Assembly: GCA_965219165.1 (NCBI GenBank) | Contig: CBDCMW010000002.1 | Coordinates: forward strand, 1,116,001-1,180,000 | Origin: Aldehydirespirator sp965219165 | GTDB taxonomy: Bacteria; Actinomycetota; Acidimicrobiia; Acidimicrobiales; Aldehydirespiratoraceae | Length of the DNA stretch: 64,000 nucleotides | Reading direction: 5' to 3' | Shown here: positions 1-8,978 of the stretch, piece after piece | How positions within the stretch are numbered: position 1 is the stretch's first letter | How the letters are laid out: every line of letters begins with the position of its first letter | The notes under the pieces: model-generated | What the model saw: only the letters and a program-made list of their open reading frames with translations | What the model was told of the DNA's origin: nothing | Database searches by the model: none | Program-made: the position numbers and the translations under genes

Positions 1-262
1 TGCGGTCGTTCAGCTTGCGCACAGCCGCGGCCGCATCGTCCTTGGCCTTCTCTGCCTTTCTGAGGGCACGCTCGTGGGCCTGCTGCTCGCGGTCGGCGAC
101 CAGGTACGTGTTGTAGAGAGTCAGGGCCGCCGCGGTCTCTTCGTCGAGGTTGGGCGCCACAGTCTTGGCTCGCGCGCCTCGACTTCCTGACCCGCCGGTC
201 TTGGCTCTTCCTCTGGCCTCGCGCTTGGTTGTGGACCGGGTGCTGTCTGGAGGCTCGGACAT
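1..262 (-). CDS. Hypothetical coiled-coil protein, 3' end cut off by the window edge
   Basis: An ATG at 262 on the minus strand opens a frame that stays open to the window edge (87 complete codons). The first 40 residues are a basic, Ser/Thr/Gly-rich, probably disordered leader beginning MSEPPDSTRSTTKRE. From about residue 57 the sequence becomes strongly helical and charged (DREQQAHERALRKAEKAKDD), typical of a coiled coil. Divergent from proV, with 51 bases between the two starts. The family is not recognisable from this part. The supporting evidence is an open frame, a plausible start and helical amphipathic composition. Confidence 0.5.
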   Translation of the reverse strand, partial: MSEPPDSTRSTTKREARGRAKTGGSGSRGARAKTVAPNLDEETAAALTLYNTYLVADREQQAHERALRKAEKAKDDAAAAVRKLNDR

Positions 263-313
263 GGAGAGACTAGGGTAGCCATTCGGCACCAGGCGGCAAA
301 CGGAGCGGAAGAG

Positions 314-1528
314 ATGGCTGACACGATCATCGAGTTCAAGGACGTGTACAAGATCTTCGGACCGCAGCCGCGGGGACGCCCCTTCGAGATGGCCCGCTCG
401 GGTGTGCCCAAGAACGAGGTGCAGCGGCGGACTGGGCACGTGGTCGGGATAACCGACGTCAACTTCGCTGTGGAACGCGGCGAGATCTTCGTGGTGATGG
501 GCCTGTCGGGATCGGGCAAGTCCACCGCCATCCGCATGGTCAACAAGCTCCATGAGGTCACTCATGGCGAGGTGCTGGTGGACGGTGTGGACGTGCAGAA
601 GCTCGACGGCACTCCGCTTCAAGTCTTCCGTCGCGAGAAGATGGGGATGGTATTCCAGCATTTTGCGCTGTTCCCCCATCGGAATGTGATCGACAACGTC
701 GGCTACGGCCTGAGGGTCCAGAAGGTGAGCCGCGACGAGCGCAACAAGGCGTCCCTCCAGGCTCTGTCGCTGGTGGGTCTGGCGCCGTTCGCCGACCACA
801 GGCCGGCGCAACTCTCCGGCGGCATGCAGCAGCGGGTCGGCCTGGCCCGGGCCCTCGCCTCCGACCCCGACATCCTGCTCATGGACGAGGCGTTCTCGGC
901 TCTCGATCCCCTGATCCGCCGCCAGATGCAGGACGAGCTGATGGAGATCCAGGACCGGGTCCACAAGACGATCCTGTTCATTACCCACGACCTCAACGAG
1001 GCGCTTCGCATCGGCGACCGGGTCTGCATCATGAAGGACGGCGCGGTCGTGCAGATCGGAACTCCCGAGGAGATCCTCACGGAGCCTGCCACCGGCTACG
1101 TGGCCGAGTTCGTGCAGGACGTCGACCAGGGACGTGTGATCAAGGTCCACGAGGTGATGTCCGAGCCGAGGCCGGTGTCGAACGATTTGTCGCTCTCGCA
1201 GGCATTGACGGCAATCGACGACGTCATGGGGCGCTTCTGCTGCGATGCGCAAGGCAGTCCGACCGCGCTGCTCACTGCCGCGGACGGTCTGAGAGTCCGA
1301 TCGCTTGGCTCTGACGATCTGCAGGCCGCGCTGCGTACCGACTTCGACAAGTGCGAGCCCGACGCCACGCTCAACGAGTTGTACGCGGCGGCGGGCCGGG
1401 GGCTGTCGATAGCGGTCGTGGACCACGACGGAAAGCTGATCGGCAACCTCGATCCTCGCCTCATCATGGAGGAGATGGGACGGGTAGAGCAGCTCATAGA
1501 CGGCTTCGAGCGGGAGGTGTTCATGTGA
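314..1528 (+). CDS. proV: Glycine betaine/proline ABC transporter ATP-binding protein ProV
   Basis: Cytoplasmic ATPase of the osmoprotectant importer ProVWX/OpuA; it drives uptake of glycine betaine or proline betaine. Of 404 residues, Walker A GLSGSGKST is at about 63-71, the ABC signature LSGGMQQRV near 167 and Walker B ILLMDEAFSALDP near 187, with the switch His in FITHDLNEA. The long insert before Walker A and the roughly 130-residue C-terminal CBS-like region (from about 274) are the usual ProV/OpuAA layout; in OpuA the CBS pair senses ionic strength. The start is chosen by a purine-rich ribosome site (GGAGCGGAAGAG) and the ProV-like N-terminus. The stop overlaps the GTG of proW, so the two are translationally coupled. 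Confidence 0.95.
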   Translation: MADTIIEFKDVYKIFGPQPRGRPFEMARSGVPKNEVQRRTGHVVGITDVNFAVERGEIFVVMGLSGSGKSTAIRMVNKLHEVTHGEVLVDGVDVQKLDGTPLQVFRREKMGMVFQHFALFPHRNVIDNVGYGLRVQKVSRDERNKASLQALSLVGLAPFADHRPAQLSGGMQQRVGLARALASDPDILLMDEAFSALDPLIRRQMQDELMEIQDRVHKTILFITHDLNEALRIGDRVCIMKDGAVVQIGTPEEILTEPATGYVAEFVQDVDQGRVIKVHEVMSEPRPVSNDLSLSQALTAIDDVMGRFCCDAQGSPTALLTAADGLRVRSLGSDDLQAALRTDFDKCEPDATLNELYAAAGRGLSIAVVDHDGKLIGNLDPRLIMEEMGRVEQLIDGFEREVFM

Positions 1529-4077
1529 GCGCGCACACGGCAGTCGGAGCCGGGTTTCTGGCCCAAGCCAGCGGCGACGAGTACCAAGGGCACTTCATCG
1601 ACCGCTTCATAGACACCGTCACCAGCCCGGAGGCCGGCGACGTGGTGGTCGACTGGCTTCAGCTGGGAATCGAGTGGCTCCTCGTGATAGCCCTCTTCGC
1701 GATCCCGGCCCTGATGATCCTGGGAGGGGCGAGAGCCCGCCGCTTCGGGATGGGCGCCGGCGGCCTGGTCGGGCTGCTCGCGGTGGGGTGGTACCGCTCC
1801 CGTCCGAAGGAGATCATTGCCTCAGGCGAGACCACCTTCACTGTGGACGGCGAGACGTTCGATTGCCTCAACGCGGTCGTCGACGACGAGGGCGAACTGC
1901 TGGAGTGCAGTTCCGGGCTGCTCGCGCAGGTTCGGCAGAACACCGTCTTGGACCAATGGCGGATACCCGTGGGGGACTGGGTCGAGCAGACGGTGTTCTG
2001 GGTGGACAACAACCTGAAGGCCACGCTCGCGGTCATTGAGTGGCCCTTCGCAAAGTTGCTCGAACTCATCGTCGATGAATGGCTGCTGGGCCTGTCCTGG
2101 GTGACGGTGTGTATCGCTGTCTTTGCCCTGGGATGGGCGGTGCGCAACTTCCAGGTCGGCGTGCTCTCATTCGTCGGCCTGCTCATCTGCGGTTTGCTGG
2201 GTGATGCCTACTGGAAGGAGACGGCCCTCACCATCGGCTTCATCGGCGTGGCCGTGCTCTTGTGCGTGATCGTCGGCATCCCCATAGGCGTGCTGTGCGG
2301 ACGCGTCGACGGTGCCTGGAAGGTCGTCAGACCGGTCATGGACGCCATGCAGGTGGTGCACTCCTTCGTCTACATGCTCCCGTTCATCTTCTTCTTCGGC
2401 ATCGGTTTCGTCTCAGCGACGATGGTCACCATGACCTTCGCGCTTCCCCCGCTCATACGGCTGACCAACCTCGGCATCAGGCAGGTGCCCGAGGATGTAG
2501 TGGAGGCGGCGCGGGCCTATGGCGCACCGGAGCGGCGGGTGCTGTTCGACGTGCAGCTTCCTTTGGCCCGTCCCGCCATCATGACCGGGCTCAACCAGAC
2601 GCTGCTGCTCGCCATATCGATGCTCGGCATCGCGGCGATCATGGGCGCGGGCGGCCTGGGTCGGCTGCTCTACCAGGGCATCCAGAACCAGGACATAGCC
2701 CTGGGTGGATCTGGCGGCTTGGCCTTCTTCCTAGTGGCCGTCGTTCTGGACAGGATCAGCCAGACGGACGCCGACTCCTCCAACCTGTTCTCTCGCATCG
2801 GCAAGGCGTGGGCCAATCGTCGTACTCCCGAGAAACTGCTGGAGGAGGCCCAGGCCGCGGCCGACGAGAAGGTCTCCAGGCTGGCCGCGGAGCCAATAGC
2901 GCCGGAGGAGGCCTTCCTGCCGGCGGTCGGCGCCGAGCGCACAGCCGTCACTGTCGCCGGCGCCGGCGCATTGGCCATGCTCGTCTCCCTGCTGCTGCCG
3001 TGGAGCGTGGACTCGGGCCTGATCTCGTCCTACGCCCGCACCGCCGATCTCGACCTGGCCTCCGGCAGCTTCAATGGCGTGTCGGCCTCGGGCGGATCCT
3101 GGTTCGGGATCTTCATGGCCATGGCCGCGGCGGTCGCGGCTTGGGCCGCGGTCAACACGTTGTGGCGACCGGGCCAGGGTTCGAGGTGGTTCTCAGCCCA
3201 CGGCGCAGCGGTGTTCTCGATCGCCGCGCTCGGAAGCGCGTTGGCGTATCTGCTGGCCAACCCGCCCGACGATGTCGTCGCCCACTCGACCGGACTCGGA
3301 GTCTGGGTCGCGGTGGTCGGCGGGGTGATCGCGGTCGCTGGAGCGATCGCGTGGCTGTGGCAGGCGCCCATGACGGCGCGCCGCCCGCTGACAGCTCGCG
3401 TGGGCTGGGGCAGGATGCTCGGCTGCGCTTTCGCGCTCCTCCTGCTGGTCGCGGGCGGATACTCTGGATGGAGTTTCGACAACCGGGCTGAGTCGGTGTT
3501 CACACCGGAGGTGACCGTCGCACTCGACGCGATCGTGGCCGAGGCGCAGGCCAAGGCTGCAGAGGCTCGGGAGCTCGATGCGGCCGCGGACGAAGCCGAG
3601 GCCGCAGGCGACACCGAGCGCGCCGAGGAACTGAGTCGGGCCGCGACTCAGGCCAAGGCGGACGAGGGAATCCTGGCCGCGGATTGGGCCCAGGCGCGGG
3701 CCAGGGTCGAGCGCACCAGCGTGGTCCATGACGGCTTCACCGGGGCTGGAGCCGGCTTGGCTGTCTGGACTCTCATCGCTGGGATCGCGGTGTTGGTCCT
3801 GACGCTCCCGGCCATCGGTGTGTTCGGTATCGACGAGTGGCTCCGGTACCGCTGGAGCGCTCTCGTGGGCGGTGTCGGGCTGGCCATCACGATGGTTCCG
3901 CTCGGCTGGATCGCAACCATCGTGCGGGTCGCGCACGTCAAGTTCGTTGCGGGCGTCGGAGCTGCCTTCGTGCTGGTGGCCGGCGGCACGATCTTCGCGT
4001 CGACGCGCGGGACTCTGGCGGAGTTCGAGCGCAACAAGAGCTACGACGACATCGTTCAAGCTTCAGACGACGCTTGA
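1525..4077 (+). CDS. proW: Glycine betaine ABC transporter permease ProW with a long C-terminal membrane extension
   Basis: Membrane channel of the betaine importer. GTG at 1525 overlaps the proV stop and follows GGGAGGT. The protein is 850 residues, more than twice the usual 280-400. Residues about 230-413 form the binding-protein-dependent permease domain, including the EAA loop EAARAYGAPERRVLFDVQLP near 327-346. The N-terminal 230 residues hold two or three helices and a Cys-containing soluble insert (FDCLNA...LECSSG). The last 435 or so residues are extra: about eight more hydrophobic helices interrupted near 667-726 by a charged Ala/Glu-rich coiled coil (EAQAKAAEARELDAAADEAE). I do not recognise this tail; it may be a fused regulatory or gating module. 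The coding frame is continuous, so it is not an assembly join between two frames. Confidence 0.9.
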   Translation: MSAHTAVGAGFLAQASGDEYQGHFIDRFIDTVTSPEAGDVVVDWLQLGIEWLLVIALFAIPALMILGGARARRFGMGAGGLVGLLAVGWYRSRPKEIIASGETTFTVDGETFDCLNAVVDDEGELLECSSGLLAQVRQNTVLDQWRIPVGDWVEQTVFWVDNNLKATLAVIEWPFAKLLELIVDEWLLGLSWVTVCIAVFALGWAVRNFQVGVLSFVGLLICGLLGDAYWKETALTIGFIGVAVLLCVIVGIPIGVLCGRVDGAWKVVRPVMDAMQVVHSFVYMLPFIFFFGIGFVSATMVTMTFALPPLIRLTNLGIRQVPEDVVEAARAYGAPERRVLFDVQLPLARPAIMTGLNQTLLLAISMLGIAAIMGAGGLGRLLYQGIQNQDIALGGSGGLAFFLVAVVLDRISQTDADSSNLFSRIGKAWANRRTPEKLLEEAQAAADEKVSRLAAEPIAPEEAFLPAVGAERTAVTVAGAGALAMLVSLLLPWSVDSGLISSYARTADLDLASGSFNGVSASGGSWFGIFMAMAAAVAAWAAVNTLWRPGQGSRWFSAHGAAVFSIAALGSALAYLLANPPDDVVAHSTGLGVWVAVVGGVIAVAGAIAWLWQAPMTARRPLTARVGWGRMLGCAFALLLLVAGGYSGWSFDNRAESVFTPEVTVALDAIVAEAQAKAAEARELDAAADEAEAAGDTERAEELSRAATQAKADEGILAADWAQARARVERTSVVHDGFTGAGAGLAVWTLIAGIAVLVLTLPAIGVFGIDEWLRYRWSALVGGVGLAITMVPLGWIATIVRVAHVKFVAGVGAAFVLVAGGTIFASTRGTLAEFERNKSYDDIVQASDDA

Positions 4078-4245
4078 GGACGTCGGAACGCCCGTTAGCG
4101 GGTAGTTTCACACGCCGCGGGCTGCCCTCATTTGGGCCATGAGCAGATGGGGCTTTCGTATCTTGCGGACTCCGGCTATCGTAATGCGGGCGCTCGGGCT
4201 AGCAGTCCGGCTTATGGCGCACAACCGACCCCAGGAGGGAACCCA

Positions 4246-5558
4246 ATGAAGAAGAGGAACGCGAGTATCTGGCTCGCCCTTCTCGCGGCTTTTGCTTTGA
4301 TCGCCGCCGCCTGCGGCGACGACGACGCCGAAGAGACCGTCACCGAGCCGGCCGCTTCCGAGCCGGCCGCTTCCGAGCCGGCCGAGGAAGAGGCCATGGT
4401 TGAGGAAGAGGCCGTGGTTGAGGAAGAGGCCGTGGTGAGGAAGAGGCCGTTGAGGAAGAGGCCGTGGTTGAGGAAGAGGCCGTGGTTGAGGAAGAGGCCG
4501 TGGTTGAGGAAGAGACCATGGCCGCGCTTCCCGGCGAAGGCGTGGATGTCATCGCGGGCCGGGCCAACTGGTCCTCGGGCTACTTCCAGGCCGAGCTGTA
4601 CAAGCAGCTACTGGAGGAACTGGGCTACAACGTGTCCGATCCCGGCGAGATCGAGCTCGGGCCCAACAATGGCTACATCGCCATGGCCCAGGGCGAGATG
4701 GACTTCTGGCCCAACAGCTGGTACCCGGGCCACTTGGCGTGGCTGGCGGGCGACCTGCCCGACGGCTCGCTGGTGGGCGACCATGTGACCATCGTCGGCG
4801 AGGAGATGCTCGCGGGCGGTCTGCAGGGGTTCCTGGTCACCAAGTCCTTCGCCGACGAGTACGGCGTGTACACGATGGACGAGCTCAACTCCAACGCCGA
4901 CGCGCTCGCCGCGTTCGACGCCACCGACTCGAACCCCGGCAACGGTGTCGCCGACATCTTCGGCTGTCCCGAGGACTGGACCTGCGACAACATCATCGAG
5001 AATCAGATCGTGTTCAGCGGCTGGGAAAACCTCGTGCAGACGAAGGCCGGCTACGACGCGATGTTCGCCCAGGCCGTCGACAATGTCGGTGAGGGCATCC
5101 CGATGGTGCTGTACACGTGGACCCCGACCGCGTACATCACCCAGCTCCGCCCCGGCGACAACGTCTACTGGATGGGCGTCGACGAGATCCTCGACGACTC
5201 CAACCCGGCCAACCAGGAAGGCGGCCAGGAGCACGACCAGCGCGGTACCGACGGCAGCGGCGGCTACGCCTCCATCGGCCCCGACCAGTGCCCGTCGGCC
5301 GCCGACCAAGACAGTGGCAAGTGCAAGATCGGTTGGGTCGCCGCCGACATTCTGGTAACGGCCAACAACGACTTCCTGGCGGCCAACCCCGCTGCCAATG
5401 CACTGTTCGACGCGGTCAGGCTGTCTGTGATCGACGTGTCGCTGGCGAACGTGGCCATGGGCGAGGGCGACAGCCCCACCGACCTGGCCACCCAGTGGCT
5501 CGCTGACAACCGCGACCAGGCCGACGCGTGGATTGCCGCAGCGCTAGCCGCGGGCTAA
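4246..5558 (+). CDS. proX: Glycine betaine/proline-binding lipoprotein ProX, reading frame broken by one missing base
   Basis: Extracytoplasmic substrate-binding protein that feeds ProVW. ATG 4246 follows AGGAGG and starts a lipoprotein signal (LIAAACG, Cys about residue 25), then an acidic linker of EAVVEE repeats. The repeat array has one 17-nt unit (4426-4442) lacking a T, which throws the frame into Arg/Pro/Trp-rich nonsense. The mature OpuAC domain resumes in the other frame from about 4464 (GVDVIAGRANWSSGYFQAEL, ending DAWIAAALAAG). Total length is one base short of a multiple of three. Adding one base gives a normal protein of about 437 residues. Either a sequencing error in a repeat or a real slippage mutation. 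The coding density and domain are otherwise intact. Confidence 0.85.
4390..4511 (+). repeat. Seven-unit 18-bp coding repeat in proX linker
   Basis: Tandem units of the form GAGGCCGTGGTTGAGGAA (encoding EAVVEE). Unit lengths are 18, 18, 17, 15, 18, 18 and 18 bp. The 15-bp unit drops one codon in frame; the 17-bp unit (4426-4442) drops a single T and creates the proX frameshift. Slippage-prone structure. Confidence 0.9.
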
Positions 5559-5600
5559 CCACACCCGAGGCCTGAGGCCTCAAACACGACCAACAATTGA

Positions 5601-5626
5601 AGGGGCGGGGCTTCGGCCCCGCCCCT
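5601..5626. terminator. Bidirectional hairpin between convergent proX and mttB-like gene
   Basis: Perfect 11-bp GC-rich stem (AGGGGCGGGGC and its complement) closed by a TTCG tetraloop, followed on the plus side by CTCCTTTCGG. It lies in the 81-base gap between the two convergent stop codons, so it can serve both genes. UUCG loops are unusually stable. Confidence 0.85.
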
Positions 5627-5639
5627 CTCCTTTCGGCCT

Positions 5640-7157
5640 CTAGGGCTCGTCGTCGCCGATCTCGCGCTTGCGCAGCTCCACGTACTCGTCGAGCTGCTCG
5701 CGCCGGGCGCTGTCGAAAGGCGGCTCGGCGTACTCCTCCAGCGCGGCCTGCCAGATCGCGGTGGCCCGCTGGGTGGCGTTGAGGCTGCCCGACTCGGCCC
5801 AGGCGCCGTGGTTCTGCCAGTCCGACAGCAGCGGCGGGTAGAAGGCGGTCTCGTAGCGCTCGAGGGTGTGCTCGTCGCCGAAGAAATGGCCGCCGGTGGG
5901 CACCCTCTGCATGGCCTCGAACGCGAGGTCGGGGCTGGTACACGCCACGGGCGTGAGGAACTCCATCGTCTGCTGGAGCATCTCCACGTCGAGCACCAGC
6001 TTCTCGTAGCTGGCCTGCAGCCCGCCCTCCATCCATCCCGCGGCGTGGTAGACGAGGTTGGCCCCTCCCAAGATGCAGCCCCACAGCGACATCTGCGTCT
6101 CGTAGGCGGCCTGGGCGTCCACGACGTTCGACGCGCTCGAGTTCGAGGCCCGGTAGGGGAGCCCGTAGTGACGGGCCAACTGCCCGGATGCCACGTTCGC
6201 CTTGACCTGCTCCGGCGTGCCGAACGCGGGCGCGCCGGAGCGCATGTCGACATTGGAGGTGAACGCGCCGTACAACACAGGAGTGCCCGGCCGGACGAGC
6301 TGGGTCAGGACGATCCCGAACAGGGCCTCGGCGTTCTGCTGGACCAGCGCAGCCGCGAGGGTCACTGGGGCCATGGCTCCCATCAGCGTGAAGGGAGTGA
6401 CCGACACGGGCTGACCGTGCTCGGCCATGGTCATGAGCCCGTTTGCCATCTCGGGGTCGAAGCGGCGCGGCGAGTTGACGTTGATGATGGTCGTCACGCC
6501 GGGCGAGGCCGCCATCTCCTCGAGCGTGGCCCCCCGGCTGATCGCCATCATCTGAATGCCGTCAAGCGCCCTGCCGCGGCCGATCGAGGTGCAGTGATAC
6601 GAGAGGTCCGACAGCACCAGGTTGGCCCGGTAGGCGTCGAGGTGGCGGGTGTTGGCGGGCAGCTCCATCGGCGCGACGACCTGGTTGCCGACTATGTGGA
6701 TGGCGTTGAAGTAGTGGGCGAGCCTGATGAAGTTCTCGTAGTCGGCCATGTTGGCGCTGCGCCGGCCACCGATCTCGTCATGCACGGCGGCCGGACCGGC
6801 CACCAAGCCGAAGGCCATGCTCCGACCGCCGATTTGGAGCTGCTTGACAGGGTTGCGGGACGTGAGCGCGAACTCGGCTGGGGCGTTGGCCACGGCGGCC
6901 TCGACGATGTCGCTGCCGACCCGCACGACCTCGCCCTCGATGATCGCTCCCGCATCCGCGAAGAGCTTGCGAGCTTCCGATGACCACACTTCGATGCCGA
7001 GCTCCTCGAGGACGCGCATCGAAGCAATGTGGATCGTCGCGAGTCCCTCATCGTCGAGCACTTCCAGAGTTCCGTGGGGGTTCTGGACGGACCGCCAGGG
7101 CAGCTGCGCGATCGCGGCCGACCGGGTCGTGACGCGGGGCCGGCCCCGTCGGACCAT
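5640..7157 (-). CDS. Trimethylamine methyltransferase (MttB) family protein, non-pyrrolysine type
   Basis: A 505-residue member of the MttB superfamily, cobalamin-dependent methyltransferases that move a methyl group from quaternary or tertiary amines to a corrinoid protein. The whole barrel is present from VLDDEGLATIHIASMRVLEE to the helical C-terminus. The frame has no in-frame amber codon, so it lacks the pyrrolysine of true TMA methyltransferases and belongs with the non-Pyl homologues, of which some (MtgB) demethylate glycine betaine. Convergent with proX, so a role on imported betaine is a reasonable inference. No corrinoid protein or MtgA-like partner is visible in the window. A 7-bp inverted repeat (ACCATGG at 7153, CCATGGT at 7169) surrounds the start codon. 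Substrate unknown. Confidence 0.88.
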   Translation of the reverse strand: MVRRGRPRVTTRSAAIAQLPWRSVQNPHGTLEVLDDEGLATIHIASMRVLEELGIEVWSSEARKLFADAGAIIEGEVVRVGSDIVEAAVANAPAEFALTSRNPVKQLQIGGRSMAFGLVAGPAAVHDEIGGRRSANMADYENFIRLAHYFNAIHIVGNQVVAPMELPANTRHLDAYRANLVLSDLSYHCTSIGRGRALDGIQMMAISRGATLEEMAASPGVTTIINVNSPRRFDPEMANGLMTMAEHGQPVSVTPFTLMGAMAPVTLAAALVQQNAEALFGIVLTQLVRPGTPVLYGAFTSNVDMRSGAPAFGTPEQVKANVASGQLARHYGLPYRASNSSASNVVDAQAAYETQMSLWGCILGGANLVYHAAGWMEGGLQASYEKLVLDVEMLQQTMEFLTPVACTSPDLAFEAMQRVPTGGHFFGDEHTLERYETAFYPPLLSDWQNHGAWAESGSLNATQRATAIWQAALEEYAEPPFDSARREQLDEYVELRKREIGDDEP

Positions 7158-7422
7158 GGTTCAAGCCCCCATGGTCACGGTCGGGTGCCCGACGTCGGTG
7201 CCTGCCACGCGGCCCAAGCTAGTACCGGCGACCGGCCGCGGTGTGGCTTCATCGTCGCGGTGGTCCACACTGAGTGCCTGACGACGAGCAGTCCCCGGGA
7301 TCCGTCTCGATGCCCTGACGACAGGACAGAATCGCGCCGTGAGTTCGCCCAGACACCGTCCAAGGATCGGGGCGGCTCGTACGGAGCCCCCGGACTGGCT
7401 GCTCGACCAAGGAGATCGCAAC

Positions 7423-7922
7423 ATGCACGCTCTGGGGCCGGGAGCGGATCTGGAGGCTGAGTGGGTCGCGGCGGGATTGCGGCTGCCCGATCGCACCGCC
7501 ATCCGGCGCTACCGACTGGAGCGGGTGCGCTCGCAGCTTCGGGCCGCGGGGTGCGACGCCGCGCTGCTGTATGACCCGTTGAACATCCGTTACGCCACCG
7601 ACACCACCAACATGTCGATCTGGACGATGCGGTGCATGCCTGCGAGGCTGCGATCGACGACATGCGGGCCGTCTTCGAGTACAACTGCTACACGCTGCTG
7701 TCGCACGGGGCCGGCCTCTGCGACGAGTATCCGTCGGTGTTCACCCGCGAGCGCTGGGGCAGAGAGGGGTACGACGCCGAGCTGCAGCCGGGCACGGTCA
7801 TGTGTATCGAGGCCTTCGTCGGCCCCAAGTCCGGCGGCGAGGGAGTGAAGCTGGAGCAGCAGATCCTCATCACCGAGACAGGCAACGAGCTCCTCTCCCA
7901 GTATCCGCTCGACCTGATCTAG
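7423..7922 (+). pseudogene. Remnant of a DddP-like M24-family metalloenzyme
   Basis: Two fragments of one gene in different frames. The first (ATG 7423, preceded by AAGGAG) encodes LEAEWVAAGLRLPDRTAIRR and DPLNIRYATDTTNMSIW, closely resembling the N-terminal domain of the DMSP lyase DddP. From about 7620 the frame shifts, and the second piece carries SHGAGLCDEYPSVF, CIEAFV and KLEQQILITE, which are the last three metal-ligand motifs of the M24 fold. The central stretch with the two Asp ligands is missing: about 500 bp remain of an expected 1.3 kb. It appears to have suffered two internal deletions plus the frame change, so it cannot encode an active enzyme. Another M24 family (creatinase or Xaa-Pro peptidase type) is possible, but the N-terminal motif favours DddP. 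Confidence 0.75.
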
Positions 7923-7933
7923 CTTGGTGGTCT

Positions 7934-8884
7934 GTGACTGACTCGTCGCGGCGGCAGGGGTCGTGCGGGGCCGGGCTGAGGATCGGCTTTCTGGGGCTCG
8001 GGACGATGGGCGGGCCGATGTGCCGGCGGCTGGCGGCCGCGGGTTGTGCGGTGACGGCCTTCGACCTCGACCCAGACGCGCTGGCCATGGCGGTAGAGGC
8101 CGGGGCGGTGGCCGCAACGTCGGCGCGCAACTGCGCCCGCGGTGCCGATCTGTTCATGACGTCGCTGCCCGGTCCTCCACAGGTGGAGGCGGTGATGGCC
8201 TCAAGTGGCGGAGCGCTCAGCGTGATGAAGCCGGGCTCAGTGTGGGTGGATCTCACCACCAACAGCCGGGAGCTGGTGCTGGAGTTGGCGTCGGCCGCAC
8301 CCGACGGGGTGGCCGTGGCCGACTCCCCGGTCACAGGCGCGGTGGACGGCGCTCGCCGGGGCGTGCTCACCCTCTTTCTGGGGGGCGAGCCGGAGCCCGT
8401 GGCTGTGGCACGGCCCGTGCTGGAGCACCTCGGGACCGTCATCGAGTGCGGTCCGCTCGGTGCCGGCAATGTGGTCAAGCTGGTCACCAACCAGTTGTGG
8501 TTCGCGGCTGCGGCCGCGTTGGGAGAGGGATTCGCAGTGGGCGTGGCCAACGGTGTGGACCTGAGGACGCTGTGGGAGGCCGTCCTCAACAGCGTCGGCG
8601 ACAGCTTCGTCGCCCGCCATGACGCCCCCAGCATCTTCGCCGGCCACTACGACCCGTCGTTCCCGCTCGCGCTGTGCCTCAAGGATCTGGGCCTGTTGGC
8701 CGACCTCGAGTCGCGCGTGGACGCGGATCTGCCGATAACCGCGGCGGCCCGAAGCGCTTTCGAGCACGCCGCGCGGCGCTACGGCATGGACGCGGGTGAG
8801 ATGTGCGTCGCCCGGCGCATTGCCGATGACACCAGAATGTCGATGCGCCTGGAAGGCGACTGGACGCCACACTGGGAGAGGTGA
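7934..8884 (+). CDS. NAD(P)-dependent beta-hydroxyacid dehydrogenase (3-hydroxyisobutyrate dehydrogenase family)
   Basis: Soluble oxidoreductase of 316 residues. An N-terminal Rossmann domain carries the dinucleotide motif GFLGLGTMG; the substrate loop reads DSPVTGAVDGARRG and the catalytic Lys lies in GAGNVVKLVTNQ, followed by the all-helical C-terminal dimerisation domain. These are the hallmarks of the 3-hydroxyisobutyrate/tartronate semialdehyde/6-phosphogluconate-like family, which oxidises beta-hydroxy acids with NAD(P). The start GTG 7934 lies 12 bases after the stop of the M24 remnant, so the pair was probably one operon. If the remnant was DddP, this enzyme may once have handled a 3-hydroxypropionate-type product; that is inference. 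Substrate cannot be read from sequence. Confidence 0.88.
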   Translation: MTDSSRRQGSCGAGLRIGFLGLGTMGGPMCRRLAAAGCAVTAFDLDPDALAMAVEAGAVAATSARNCARGADLFMTSLPGPPQVEAVMASSGGALSVMKPGSVWVDLTTNSRELVLELASAAPDGVAVADSPVTGAVDGARRGVLTLFLGGEPEPVAVARPVLEHLGTVIECGPLGAGNVVKLVTNQLWFAAAAALGEGFAVGVANGVDLRTLWEAVLNSVGDSFVARHDAPSIFAGHYDPSFPLALCLKDLGLLADLESRVDADLPITAAARSAFEHAARRYGMDAGEMCVARRIADDTRMSMRLEGDWTPHWER

Positions 8885-8966
8885 CACGGAGGAGAAGTGA
8901 TGCAGCAGGCAGCACCGATCAGCGGTCAAGCTTGGCTAGTATGTAGTTGCCGTCACAGGAACTATG

Positions 8967-8972
8967 TATGAT
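8967..8972 (+). promoter_or_regulatory. Leaderless -10 box of vapBC (first copy)
   Basis: TATGAT ends 6 bases before ATG 8979, placing the transcription start at or next to the start codon. This spacing is the reason to prefer ATG 8979 over the in-frame ATG 8964, which would lie upstream of the -10 box. Confidence 0.55.
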
Positions 8973-8978
8973 CCGCGT

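Noticed and set aside
121..561. A 146-codon minus-strand frame spanning the proV start
   Set aside because: Overlaps the proV coding region in antisense and conflicts with the better hypothetical frame starting at 262.
2262..3491. A 409-codon plus-strand frame inside proW
   Set aside because: Arg/His/Gly-rich antiphase shadow of the proW frame; no start signal and no domain.
4132..4245. Upstream in-frame extension of proX to ATG 4132
   Set aside because: It would bury the lipoprotein signal; AGGAGG directly precedes ATG 4246.
5640..7157. Pyrrolysine in the MttB homologue
   Set aside because: No in-frame amber codon; the frame is continuous over the full family length.
7153..7175. Inverted repeat around the mttB-like start as a riboswitch or operator
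   Set aside because: Only 7 bp arms on a CCATGG core, easily due to chance; noted in the gene entry only.
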